Positions 43,599 to 52,265 of a stretch of DNA of 64,000 nucleotides are shown here, in pieces (the stretch's first letter is position 1; each line of letters starts with the position of its first letter). The stretch is from NCBI GenBank assembly GCA_035556715.1, contig DATMER010000081.1, positions 1-64,000 of the forward strand. Reading direction: 5' to 3'. Both the position numbers and the translations under genes were made by a program. The notes beneath the pieces were generated by a model. It saw nothing but the letters and a program-made list of their open reading frames with translations, did not search any database and was not told the DNA's origin. Origin of the DNA: DATMER01 sp035556715 (lineage in GTDB: Bacteria; Acidobacteriota; Thermoanaerobaculia; Multivoradales; UBA5704).

Positions 43599-43702
43599 CC
43601 CCCTCCCCGGGAGAGGGGGGAACTGACTTGAGAGGGCGTGTGGGGGCGCCCCTCTCCCAGGGAGGGGGTTGGGGAGGCGGGAGAGGGGCCGGGGGTGAGG
43701 GC
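43563..43702. repeat. Composite dispersed repeat carrying the binding-protein leader
   Basis: Near-identical to 40410-40546: arms CCCTCCCCCCCC / GGGGGTGAGGGCTCA and inner CCTCCCCAACCCCCTCCC with complement GGGAGGGGGTTGGGGAGG. Its minus-strand copy of GGTTGGGGAGG supplies the TTG start of the binding-protein gene. Confidence 0.88.
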
Positions 43703-45106
43703 TCACTCCAGCCATCCGCCAGTGAACCCCGCTCGCTTCAGACCTCGCACGATGTGAGGATTGCGGCGCATCGTCTTCCAGATCAAACCGCTCCGGTGAT
43801 TTTCGATCATCGCCACGATCGGTCCCTGATCAATACCGAGATAATCACCGTCGAACCATCCGACCCCCGGCACCACCTTGCCGTGCTGGGTGGCGACCTC
43901 GAAGGTCAGGCTCGGATTGAACGAATCGAGAAAACCGTACTTAGAGACCAGGTGCTCGCCCCAGCGGCGGTGCATCTCCTCGATGGCCGGGATGGCGACC
44001 TCGGGGGCGAAGGCGATCGACGAGGCCGCGGCCGTGGGCGCGATCGTGCCGTCGTCACGGATCTCCCCGAGGGCCGCGCCCCGCGCCGCGTAGGTCATGA
44101 AGCGGACCCTCCGGCCGTCGATCGCGAGCTCGCCGTCCAGCGGACCGTCGCAGGCGGTGAGCCCCCAGACGTTCTCGCCGTAGCCTCGGAACTTGCCGGG
44201 ATTGTCGATGGCATAAGCGCGCTGGGAAAGGGTCGCCCGGCGCGAGTTCTCGAAGTAATCGATCCCCTTCTCCCGCATGTAGGCGTCCTGGATCCCCTTG
44301 AAGTCGATCCAGACGTGCGAGTACTGATGACCGAAGAGCGGCGCGAAGTTGACGTGCTCCTGGCCGTGGAACGTCCCCCATCGATAGGTGCTGGTCCACG
44401 CATTCCAGTCTGCGGGATCAACCGGGTGCGTGGGCGAGCCGAGCGCCAGGACATAGAGGATCATGGCTTCGTTGAAGCCGACCCACTCATGCTCGATGAA
44501 ACCGCTTTCCGGATGCCAGCCCATCGAGACCCGGGGCGGCTCGGGACGCGCCCAGGTCCAGTCCGCCCGCCGGTAGAGCGTCTCGGCGAGCGACCGGATC
44601 TCCTCCTCCTCGGGATCGTCCCGGTCGAAGTATGACTGGCAGAACAGGGCGCCCGCCAGGAGCAGGGTCGTGTCGATCGTGGACAGCTCCACCTGCTGGA
44701 AGCGGGTCCCGGTCTTCATGTCGAGGAAGTGATAGAAGAAACCTTTATGTCCGGTCATCCCCCTGGGCTCAGGCCCCTGGGGCGCCGACTCCAGGAAGCG
44801 GAGCGTCTTGAGCACGCGGCTCCGCGCCTCCTCCCTCGTCACCCACCCCCGCTCTACACCGATCGGATAGGCAGTGAGGCCGAAGCCCACCGCGGCCACG
44901 CTGGAGAACGAAGGCGTGGGCCAGCGGTCCGGGATCAGCCCGTTCTCCGGCTGCGCCAGGTCCCAGAAGAAGCGGAAGGTCCGCTCCTGGATGTCGTCGA
45001 CCAGGAGCGGGGCATCCATGGAGGCCGCAGCCGGAGCGGAGACCGATGGAACGGCCGGCGCGCAGCTCCAGCTCGCCACGAGCATGAGCAGGAGCAGCGC
45101 GCGCAT
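43703..45106 (-). CDS. GH144-type beta-1,2-glucanase (glycoamylase-like domain) lipoprotein
   Basis: 467 residues. Signal RALLLLMLVASWSC with lipobox; it is probably anchored to the outer membrane or periplasmic face. The single (alpha/alpha)6 domain matches the glycoamylase-like family that includes GH144 endo-beta-1,2-glucanases: TFRFFWDLAQPENGLIPDRW, GFGLTAYPIGVERGWVTREE, GMTGHKGFFYHFLDMKTGTR, VELSTIDTTLLLAGALFCQ, SGFIEHEWVGFNEAMILYVL, FGHQYSHVWIDFKGIQD and GYGENVWGLTACDGP. It would cut beta-1,2-glucan into sophoro-oligosaccharides; family membership is firm, exact specificity is inferred. It starts two bases after the TonB receptor stop (TGAGGATG). Confidence 0.85.
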   Translation of the reverse strand: MRALLLLMLVASWSCAPAVPSVSAPAAASMDAPLLVDDIQERTFRFFWDLAQPENGLIPDRWPTPSFSSVAAVGFGLTAYPIGVERGWVTREEARSRVLKTLRFLESAPQGPEPRGMTGHKGFFYHFLDMKTGTRFQQVELSTIDTTLLLAGALFCQSYFDRDDPEEEEIRSLAETLYRRADWTWARPEPPRVSMGWHPESGFIEHEWVGFNEAMILYVLALGSPTHPVDPADWNAWTSTYRWGTFHGQEHVNFAPLFGHQYSHVWIDFKGIQDAYMREKGIDYFENSRRATLSQRAYAIDNPGKFRGYGENVWGLTACDGPLDGELAIDGRRVRFMTYAARGAALGEIRDDGTIAPTAAASSIAFAPEVAIPAIEEMHRRWGEHLVSKYGFLDSFNPSLTFEVATQHGKVVPGVGWFDGDYLGIDQGPIVAMIENHRSGLIWKTMRRNPHIVRGLKRAGFTGGWLE

Positions 45107-45108
45107 CC

Positions 45109-48057
45109 TCAGAAGCCCACCCGCACGCCGCCCTGGAAGCGGCGGGTGTTGATCTGGCAGTTGGGCTGACCGAAGCGTTCGTTGACGTCAGGCAGCCGCG
45201 GCCTGGAGCTCTCGAAGCAGCCGCCGTTGTCGTGGTTGAAGATGTTGAATCCCTCGGCGATCAGGCTGACGCGGGTGTTGACGATGGGCGGCGCCTGCCA
45301 CTCCAGGCGCAGGTCCGTGCTGCGGTAGGCCCAGGCATCGGGGATGATGAAGTCGTGCTTTTCCGGCCGTCCCTCGTTCCAGCGCACGGTGAACGGCGCC
45401 GTCGAGTCGTCGAAGACCGTGAACGGCACGCCCGAGCCGAGCGTGATGATCGAGGAAAGCTGGAAGTTGGCCGGCAGCGCAACGGTCCCGCTCATGATCA
45501 GCCGGTGCCGCTCGTCGTTGGTGCCCGGGATCCGGAAGAGGCTGTCGGGGTTCAGGTAGTCGAAGGCGCCGAAGGCGATGCCCTCGCCGGGGTTGTCGGT
45601 GCCGGTCTGCTCGGCTTCTGCATACGTGTAGGACAGGTTGAAGCCCCACCTGCCGTCGGCGGTGATCGGCCGGTCGAGGTTCAGGAAGAAGCCGTCGTAC
45701 CAGGTGCGCCGCGACGTGGAGGTGTAGAAGAGGCGGGCGAAGCCCGGCACCTGCACGTTGTTGCCGAAGCGGTCGTCGAACTGGGTGCCCGGCGGCAGGT
45801 CGGCGAAGAAATACATCATGTTGTTGTAGCCGCGCACCCCGGAGTAGGAGAGCGAGGTCAGCCAGTTGCCGAGCTGGTGGCGGACGCCGAGCGACCACTG
45901 GTTGGACCGCGGCGGCCGCATCTCGTTGTCGACCAGGAAGACCTCGGGGCCGGGCGCCTGGCCGCTCGCGACAAGCTGCCGCAGGGCCTCGGCAGAGAGG
46001 AACTCGTCACGCCAGGCCAGCGCCGGCACGCTGCAATTGGGCGTCGGGCTGCCATCGGCCGAGAAGCAGAAGGAAAAGATTTTGTATTGCTGGCGGTACT
46101 GCTCGTCAAAGATGTCGTTGAGGACGACGCGGTCGTAGTACCGGCCCCAGCCGCCGAAGACCACGGTCTTCGCGTTGCCGCGTACATCCCAGGCGAAGCC
46201 GACGCGCGGCTGCACCATGCCGTAGTAGGGGTCGCGGTCGTCGCCGTCGGTCGTGAAACGGTCGATGTCGAGGAAGTCGCGCAGGCACCAGGTGGTCTGC
46301 CCGCCCACCGGCTGGCCGTAGGTGCGGCAGGCGTCCTCCATCGCGGCAACGAGCTCCGGCGGCGTCCGGTAGTCGTTGTTGATCATGTTCGACTCATAGT
46401 CCCAGCGCACGCCGAGGTTCAGAGTCAGGTTGTTGAAGACCTGCCAGTCGTCCTGGAGATAGAGGCCGGCCTGGGTGTTGCTGAACGCGAGCTCCGGGTC
46501 TCCGAAGCCGATGCGCGCCTGGAACGGGAACTGCCAGTCCTCGTCGCTGCGGAACTCGAACAGGGCGTTTTCGAAGGTATTCTTGCTGACCGCGTAATCC
46601 AGCCAGTTGACTGATACGCCGCTCTTGAAGCTGTGGGCGCCCCGCCAGTCGAGCGCCCAGGAGACGTCGTCGCGGAGGCCGATGCGGTCCTGCTTGAAGT
46701 CCTGGGTCGCGTCCTTGCCGCCCACGTCGAGGATGCCGATGTAGTTCAGGCGGGGCGTGGAGGAGTCGAGCGCGGCCGGGCTCCACTCCTGTGTCTGCAC
46801 GGTCCCGGAAGCCTCGTTGAGGGCGTTTCCGATCACCCAGGTGTGCTTGGCCACGAAGGCGTCCGTGCCGATCTCGAAGCTCTCGGCGCCGTCGCGCGTG
46901 CGCTGCCCGCCGAAGCCCCGCACCTCCTGCTCGTCGCGGCGGTGGAACGTCGTGTAGAGCGTCTGCCCCACCGCCGGCTGCCAGGAGAGCTTGCCGAAGT
47001 AGAGGTCCGATTCGAAAGGCGAGGTCAGCACGCCCGTCTCGAACCCGGAGAGGAACTGCTGCACGTTGGCCGGCGCGGAGTCGAAGGAGCCGCCGCGGAA
47101 GACCCCGGCGTTGCGGTCCTGCTCCTGGCCTTCATAGGAGAGGAAGAAGTGGAGCCTGTCGCGCACGATGGGACCGCCCAGGGACAGGCCGATCTGCTCG
47201 CGCTCGTAGTCCGGCTTCTCGTCCCCACGCTCGCGGGAGAAGTCGTCCTGCGCTACCAGGTCGTTGTCCTGGGTGAGATAAAAGATGTCGCCGTTGAAAT
47301 CGTTGCCGCCCGACTTGGTGACCGCGGTGATCACAGCCGCGGACGCCTTCTCGTACTCGGCCTTGAAGTTCTGGGTCAGGACGCGGAACTCCTGCACCGC
47401 GTTCTGCGGGAACGGATTGCCGCGGCTGGACTCCTGCATGAAGCCGCCGCCGGGGAGGATGTCGTTCTTGTACGACAGGCCATCGATGAAGACGTTGACC
47501 TGGCGGGCGTCGGAGCCGCCGCTGCGGAACTTCTGCCCCGCCGCGTCCTGGTCCTCGGTGAAGCGCACGCCCGGGGCCAGGATCGCGAGCCCCAGGAAGT
47601 TGCGGTTGTTCTGGGGCAGCGACTCGATCTGCCGCGGGGTGATGTTGGTCGCGATCTCGGAGCTCCGGGTCTCGACCAGGAGCTGCACGGTGTCGCCCAC
47701 CACCGTCACGTTCTCCGTAAACACCTCGGTCGGCGAGAGCACGAGCTCCACATCCACGTCCTGGCCGATCAGCACCTGCACGGTGCGGCCCTGGGGCGAG
47801 TAGGTCGAGGAGGAGACGGTCAGGGTGTACACGCCCGGCTGAAGGCCCGGGAGAGCGAACCTGCCGTTGGCCTCGGTCGTGGTGGTCTGGCGGAAGCCGC
47901 TCTCCCTGCCTACCGCCTCGACGGTGGCGCCGGCGAGCGGTCCGGAGTCGTCCCGCACCACTCCCCCGATGGACGACGTGGTGGTCTGTGCCCACGCTCC
48001 CGGGCCGGCCAGAGCGGCCAGCAGCAGGAGCAGCAGGGCTGCCTTGATCGATCTCAT
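45109..48057 (-). CDS. TonB-dependent receptor with carboxypeptidase-regulatory-like N-domain
   Basis: 982 residues. Signal IKAALLLLLLAALAGPGAWA; a carboxypeptidase-D regulatory-like beta-sandwich (about 25-110; TTSSIGGVVRDDSGPLAGAT, PGVYTLTVSSSTYSPQGR), plug domain (VVGDTVQLLVETRSSEIATN, GGSDARQVNVFIDGLSYKND) and a long beta-barrel ending QINTRRFQGGVRVGF with the terminal aromatic residue. This is the OMP type common in Acidobacteriota for uptake of large glycans. The ATG overlaps the LacI stop (ATGA). Its place directly before the glucanase indicates import of the polysaccharide or its fragments through the outer membrane. Confidence 0.92.
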   Translation of the reverse strand: MRSIKAALLLLLLAALAGPGAWAQTTTSSIGGVVRDDSGPLAGATVEAVGRESGFRQTTTTEANGRFALPGLQPGVYTLTVSSSTYSPQGRTVQVLIGQDVDVELVLSPTEVFTENVTVVGDTVQLLVETRSSEIATNITPRQIESLPQNNRNFLGLAILAPGVRFTEDQDAAGQKFRSGGSDARQVNVFIDGLSYKNDILPGGGFMQESSRGNPFPQNAVQEFRVLTQNFKAEYEKASAAVITAVTKSGGNDFNGDIFYLTQDNDLVAQDDFSRERGDEKPDYEREQIGLSLGGPIVRDRLHFFLSYEGQEQDRNAGVFRGGSFDSAPANVQQFLSGFETGVLTSPFESDLYFGKLSWQPAVGQTLYTTFHRRDEQEVRGFGGQRTRDGAESFEIGTDAFVAKHTWVIGNALNEASGTVQTQEWSPAALDSSTPRLNYIGILDVGGKDATQDFKQDRIGLRDDVSWALDWRGAHSFKSGVSVNWLDYAVSKNTFENALFEFRSDEDWQFPFQARIGFGDPELAFSNTQAGLYLQDDWQVFNNLTLNLGVRWDYESNMINNDYRTPPELVAAMEDACRTYGQPVGGQTTWCLRDFLDIDRFTTDGDDRDPYYGMVQPRVGFAWDVRGNAKTVVFGGWGRYYDRVVLNDIFDEQYRQQYKIFSFCFSADGSPTPNCSVPALAWRDEFLSAEALRQLVASGQAPGPEVFLVDNEMRPPRSNQWSLGVRHQLGNWLTSLSYSGVRGYNNMMYFFADLPPGTQFDDRFGNNVQVPGFARLFYTSTSRRTWYDGFFLNLDRPITADGRWGFNLSYTYAEAEQTGTDNPGEGIAFGAFDYLNPDSLFRIPGTNDERHRLIMSGTVALPANFQLSSIITLGSGVPFTVFDDSTAPFTVRWNEGRPEKHDFIIPDAWAYRSTDLRLEWQAPPIVNTRVSLIAEGFNIFNHDNGGCFESSRPRLPDVNERFGQPNCQINTRRFQGGVRVGF

Positions 48058-49118
48058 ACACTCCTCCTTGAAGGGATATCCGAAGATGTGGAAGAGGCTG
48101 CGCCGCACGAACCGCGGACGACCAGCGTCGTGGGGAGCACCGCGTGTTGACTCTCCTGGGCCTCTCCGCTCTCCATGACCTCGAGCAGCCGCTGGATGGC
48201 GCGCGCGCCCAGGTCGGCGATCGCGACCCCGACGGTGGTGAGAGGCGGCGTCAGGAACCGGGCGATCGGGATGTCGTCGAACCCGACCACGGTAATGTCT
48301 TCCGGGACCCGCACCCCGGCTTTCTGGAAAGCGTGCAGCAGGCCGATGGCCATGGCGTCGTTGGCCGCGAAGACCGCGGTGGGACGGGGGCTCATCCCCA
48401 GGATCTCGCGCCCGGCCCGGTCGCCCGACAGCTCGCTGAAGTCCCCTTCGAGCTCGACCGGCTCCGCGGAGAGCGATCGCAGCGCGTCGCGGTAGCCGGC
48501 CAGGCGCTCCAGGGCGTCGTTGTTGCCCGCCGGACCCTTGAGGTAGGCGATCCGGCGGTGCCCCAGCCCGGCCAGGTGGCGGATCATGGCGGACGCGCCG
48601 CCATAGTTGTCGAGATTGATCGAGTCGAACGCGCTCCCCTCGACCCGGGTGTTCAGGAGCACGATGGGCAGCGTGCCGGGGAGGTTCGCCTGGAGAGCCC
48701 GGGCATCCGCCTCGGGCGACATGACGATCAGGCCGTCGACCCGGCCGCGCAGGGCGCGCAGAACGGCCTCGACCTCGCTGCGGTCGCTGTGGGAGCTCGA
48801 CACCAGGATGTGGTAGCCGCTGCGCCGCGCCGCGAGGTCGAGCCCGCGGATCACCTCGGAGAAGAACTCGCCGTAGAGGTCGGGCAGCAGGACGCCGATG
48901 GTCCCGGTCTTGCGGGTGCTGAGGCTGCGGGCCGCGGCGTTGGGCGAGTAGCCGAGCCGGGTCGCGACCTCCTGGATGCGCTGCCGCGTGTCGTCCCGGA
49001 CCGGCCCCTTCTCGTTGAAGACCCGGGATACCGTGGCCACGGACACACCGGCCTCGCGGGCCACCTCCTTGATCGTGGCGGCGGGGGTCGGCGGGGTGCG
49101 GTGGAGTGGATCGCTCAC
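48054..49118 (-). CDS. LacI-family transcriptional regulator
   Basis: 354 residues. DNA-binding head ATIKEVAREAGVSVATVSRV with the hinge LGYSPNAAARSLSTRKTGTI, then a periplasmic-binding-like sensor (IGVLLPDLYGEFFSEVIRGL, IVLLNTRVEG, AVFAANDAMAIGLLHAF, ITVVGFDDIPIARFLTPPLT). It is the first gene of the glucan operon, so it probably represses its own transcript until an inducing sugar binds. A fitting operator lies six bases upstream of its start codon. ATG follows within 25 bases of the operator. Confidence 0.95.
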   Translation of the reverse strand: MSDPLHRTPPTPAATIKEVAREAGVSVATVSRVFNEKGPVRDDTRQRIQEVATRLGYSPNAAARSLSTRKTGTIGVLLPDLYGEFFSEVIRGLDLAARRSGYHILVSSSHSDRSEVEAVLRALRGRVDGLIVMSPEADARALQANLPGTLPIVLLNTRVEGSAFDSINLDNYGGASAMIRHLAGLGHRRIAYLKGPAGNNDALERLAGYRDALRSLSAEPVELEGDFSELSGDRAGREILGMSPRPTAVFAANDAMAIGLLHAFQKAGVRVPEDITVVGFDDIPIARFLTPPLTTVGVAIADLGARAIQRLLEVMESGEAQESQHAVLPTTLVVRGSCGAASSTSSDIPSRRSV

Positions 49119-49123
49119 GGCGG

Positions 49124-49137
49124 TGTAACCGTTTACA
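49124..49137. promoter_or_regulatory. Likely LacI-family operator
   Basis: TGTAACCGTTTACA, a 14-base near-palindrome (six of seven pairs) with the central CG step that LacI-family heads bend. It sits six bases before the regulator ATG and about 58 bases before the divergent hydrolase start, so it could control both directions. Confidence 0.7.
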
Positions 49138-49195
49138 TCCGCGCCGACTGTAGTCCCCCTGTTTAGCTTCTGTCAAGGACTGGTAGGCTCTCTCC

Positions 49196-50029
49196 GTGCC
49201 CCCGCAAGAGACCCGCTCGACCCTCCGGACCCCGGACGGCCTCTCCCTGTCCACCTGGCACTACCCCTCTCCCGCTCCCCGGGCGCGGGTGGTCCTGGTC
49301 CACGGCTACGCCGACCATGTGGGCCGCTATCCCCACGTGATCGAGGCCCTGACCGGCGCCGGATACGACTGCCACGCCCTGGACCTGCGGGGGCACGGCC
49401 ACTCCGAGGGGGTGCGGGGCCACGTCCATCGCTTCGGGGACTACCTGGAGGACCTCGATCTCTTCCTGGCGGAGCTGCCGGACGACCCGCTCCCCCGCTT
49501 CCTCTTCGGCCACAGCCTGGGCGGCCTACTGTCGCTCCGCTACGTCCTGCACCGTCCGGATGCCTTCGCGGCGCTCGCGGTGAGCAGTCCGTACCTCCAC
49601 CTGGCCACGGACATCCACTTCCTCAAGGAGGCGGTCGCCACCGCGGCCTCCCACCTGGCCCCGAAGCTGCTCACGAAGAGCCCTCTCGAGGCCAAGGCGC
49701 TGAGCCACGACCCCGCCATGGTCGAGGCCTACGTCGCCGATCCCCTGGTCTTCAAGACCTTCAACGCGCGGTGGTTCTTCGAAGCGCGCCACGCTCAGGA
49801 AGAGGTGCTGGAGCGCGCCGGAGAGATCCGTCTCCCCGTCCTCTTCCTGATCGGCTCGGCGGACCCCATCGCCCAGCCCGAGCGCTCACGCCAGGTCTTC
49901 GAGCGCCTCGGCAGCGAAGACAAGACCCTGAAGGTCTACGACGGGTTCCTGCACGAGGTCCTGAACGAGATCGGGAAGGAAGAGGTGATCCGGGACCTGA
50001 TCGAATGGCTGGACGGAAGGGGCTCCTGA
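49196..50029 (+). CDS. Alpha/beta hydrolase, monoacylglycerol-lipase-like
   Basis: 277 residues from a GTG. Oxyanion-hole segment VVLVHGYADHVGRYPHVIEA, nucleophile elbow LFGHSLGGLLSL (serine of GHSLG), acid in FLIGSADPIAQPERS and histidine in YDGFLHEVLNE. The LRGHGHSEGVRGHV segment is characteristic of monoglyceride lipase/lysophospholipase PldB-type enzymes. No signal peptide. It diverges from the LacI gene with only 77 bases between, but its substrate class does not fit the glucan operon, so it may merely share the promoter region. Confidence 0.9.
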   Translation: MPPQETRSTLRTPDGLSLSTWHYPSPAPRARVVLVHGYADHVGRYPHVIEALTGAGYDCHALDLRGHGHSEGVRGHVHRFGDYLEDLDLFLAELPDDPLPRFLFGHSLGGLLSLRYVLHRPDAFAALAVSSPYLHLATDIHFLKEAVATAASHLAPKLLTKSPLEAKALSHDPAMVEAYVADPLVFKTFNARWFFEARHAQEEVLERAGEIRLPVLFLIGSADPIAQPERSRQVFERLGSEDKTLKVYDGFLHEVLNEIGKEEVIRDLIEWLDGRGS

Positions 50030-50258
50030 GCCGGGACCACCAGGCACATCACGAAGCCCATGAGCGGCGGGCCTCTCCTTCGGGCTCGCCGAACCTCATG
50101 GGTCCATCGTCTTTCAAAGAACTGAAGAGCGGCGAACCGGCTTCTGCTCGCCTTCCTCGAATGCCGTACCCTCCTACGAGTGCGGCCCCCCTTCCGTCTA
50201 GACGTTTCGGTCCGAAGCCTCGTATGCCTGTATCGAAGGTCAGGCAAGGAGGTGTGAG
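50030..50258. other. No gene recognised
   Basis: GC-rich stretch without a supported frame, the left edge of the acquired region. It ends with a strong AAGGAGGTGAG ribosome site belonging to the next small frame. Confidence 0.5.
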
Positions 50259-50495
50259 ATGGCAATCCTGTTTCTCCCCATGAGCTCCCCCACGCTGCAG
50301 ATGCCGAGCAGCCAGGTATCCGGCTTCGACGCGCAGCACACCGCCCTTGGGATCGACCCGGCAGGATCTCGCTCGGCAGATCCGGACACGGCTCCGTCAG
50401 GGCTGGGTGCAGCCGTTCCGCGGCCGGTCGCAAAGGAAGGCGCCGGAGCCGCTTCCGCTTCTCCTGACAGTTTCCTCCTCCGATTCCGCTCCTGA
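50259..50495 (+). CDS. Small hypothetical protein (78 residues)
   Basis: ATG with a very strong Shine-Dalgarno (AAGGAGGTGAG). Peptide AILFLPMSSPTLQMPSSQVS then FDAQHTALGIDPAGSRSADP and a serine/alanine-rich end (GAASASPDSFLLRFRS). No known domain, helix or cysteine motif. Support rests on the ribosome site alone; composition is only weakly protein-like. It precedes array 3 by 90 bases. Confidence 0.3.
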   Translation: MAILFLPMSSPTLQMPSSQVSGFDAQHTALGIDPAGSRSADPDTAPSGLGAAVPRPVAKEGAGAASASPDSFLLRFRS

Positions 50496-50584
50496 TCCCG
50501 CGAAGTAGCCGGCCCTCCCCCACTGCCGGCACGTCCCCCGCTTTTCTGCTCCCTTCTCAAGCCTCCCGCCCGTCCCGCGCACCA

Positions 50585-50884
50585 TTGACCCATCAAAAGA
50601 TCGGTTGAGCCGTCGAAAATTCTATTGAGCGGTCCAGCGGAGTTTTTAGCGATCCAGAGCAACTCTGGACGGCTAAATCTTCCGTTGAGCCGTCCAAAGT
50701 TTCTTTGACGCGTTCGGTGCAACTTTTACGCGTCGCGGGAAACTCTGACGCGTCCAAAATTTTTTTGAGCCGTCAATTCTCCCGTTTAGCCGTAGAAAGT
50801 TCCGCTGAGCGGTCCAGCGGAATTTTTAACGATCCAGAGTAGCTCTGGACGCCTAAAAATTCCGTTTACGCTTCGAGCGGGCCA
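50585..50884. repeat. Array 3: fifteen 20-bp units (TTGAGC word)
   Basis: Exact 20-bp pitch: the word TTGAGC or a variant (TTTAGC, TTGACG, TTTACG, CTGGAC, TTTAAC) ends at 50590, 50610, 50630 and every 20 bases to 50870. CGTC or GGTCCA often follows. Two three-unit blocks (50622-50685 and 50802-50865) are near copies of each other and contain the palindrome GATCCAGAG...CTCTGGAC. Not a multiple of 3, no frame. Between 50885 and 51000 one frame reads RFERAKRALRELPSGFSETL and ends in a stop, possibly a gene scrap. Confidence 0.92.
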
Positions 50885-51253
50885 AACGAGCGCTCCGCGA
50901 GCTGCCGTCCGGCTTCTCCGAGACGCTCCGGGCCGGGGAAACGTATGAACGTCTGGCAGACGAGCAGGCACATCCAGGAAGAAGGCTGCAGGTTCTTTGA
51001 AAATTGAAAAGGACGGTCGGTCTCCGAGCCCAAGGACGCCGCCGTCCACCCAAAGAAGGGGGCTTGGCCTCCAGGGAAGCCGTGCATCCTTCTCCCGTCG
51101 AGGAGAGGAACGGGCTGGTTCCGGGGGAGACCGGGACGAGGGCGCGCACCCTCGAAAACTTCCCCTTCCACGAAGCGAGGTCCCGAGCCCGGAGCCGGCC
51201 CGTTGTGTTTTTCGACTCTCCCGCGTAAGGGATCAGGCGGCCCGAAGCGTGAA

Positions 51254-51327
51254 GAGACGATGATCTACGCGCACGTGCTGAACCGGGGTGGCGTAGAGTG
51301 CAGAGCCCGCTCGACCTTCTCCTGTGA
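51254..51327 (+). pseudogene. C-terminal scrap of an integron-type tyrosine recombinase (IntI)
   Basis: Reads ETMIYAHVLNRGG, then after a one-base deletion RVQSPLDLLL and stop. The TTMIYTHVLNRGG...VRSPLD end is characteristic of integron integrases; the tyrosine nucleophile is in MIYAH. Nothing upstream belongs to the gene. It indicates that an integron or related integrase once lay at this edge of the low-GC island. Confidence 0.75.
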
Positions 51328-51833
51328 GGAGAAGGCGTCGCGCCTTATCAAGCTCAGAAGCCGTCCTAGTGAGGTGGTCGCAAGCTCATGATTCCGTGGA
51401 GAATTCTCCTTCGGCGTCGGTGTGCATATCGGCCCATACCCAACTGTATAAGCATCCCGTGCTCACCGCTGAGAATGCGTAGCGGCCGGAGTGTCTGTCT
51501 TCTAGGAGCGTAAGTTCCTGAATGGAGGAGAGATGTACCGAGGGTGGCAAGCAGCGATGGCGGTTGCCGTCAATTTCAGGACCCGCGGTCCTCGAGCGTG
51601 TCGTATGGGTGGGTTTCCCGGTTGGATTGACACGCCTCCGGGATCGACTTAGACTGAATAAGTTGTTGTATTCCGGACGGTTGCAGGCGACGCCTCGATG
51701 TTTGAAGCGCCTTGCGATCTGGGCCTCTACGAAAGCCTGAGGCTCATGTCGACTCTGAGGTTATGCGCGCAAAATAAACTTGAACGTTTGATCCGAGTGA
51801 GTACATGACCCGTAAAACGACAGAGAGGGATTT
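51328..51833. other. No gene recognised; leader of the next operon
   Basis: Composition falls from GC-rich to about 50% GC. I searched for attC-type core sites (GTTRRRY with a matching partner) and found no convincing one. A short frame after GGAGGAGAG (51532) is too weak to call. Confidence 0.4.
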
Positions 51834-52265
51834 ATGATTCCGCAATCTGAGGAACCACCAAGCGACAAGGGCAATGACCAGTTGGTCAATTCTCCGGCTG
51901 GACCCTGGGAACTGCTCTTGCGAAAGTATGTTCATGTTTGGCTCTGGTCGATCCTCTTTGGAACGAGCACTGGCCTTTTGTATACTCTTACGGACTTTAG
52001 GGTCGGTGACTGGAAGGGACTTGGCTTTTTAATAACCATTCCCGCTGTATTGGCCGCCATCCTTGCTCTCCAATCTTGGTTGCACCTGTATAGTGCTCTC
52101 CGCGTTTACCTACTGCCCGAATTTACTGGGACACGTAAGCCGGACGAAAAGGTATTCTCTTGGCATCTAACTAGGTCATTTTTCTACCTTATTTTGGCCT
52201 CTGTCTTCCGTATAGCGATTGGCATCATCGATTTTGCTCTATCGACACTCGGTAGCTTATCGTGA
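51834..52265 (+). CDS. Hypothetical membrane protein (143 residues)
   Basis: ATG with AGAGAGGG upstream. About three transmembrane helices: VWLWSILFGTSTGLLYTLTD, GLGFLITIPAVLAAILALQS and SFFYLILASVFRIAIGIIDF, with a short polar N-terminus in the cytoplasm. Low-GC codon use compared with the chromosome around it. No family recognised. Its stop overlaps the next gene as GTGA, so the two form a pair and probably act together in the membrane. Confidence 0.7.
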   Translation: MIPQSEEPPSDKGNDQLVNSPAGPWELLLRKYVHVWLWSILFGTSTGLLYTLTDFRVGDWKGLGFLITIPAVLAAILALQSWLHLYSALRVYLLPEFTGTRKPDEKVFSWHLTRSFFYLILASVFRIAIGIIDFALSTLGSLS

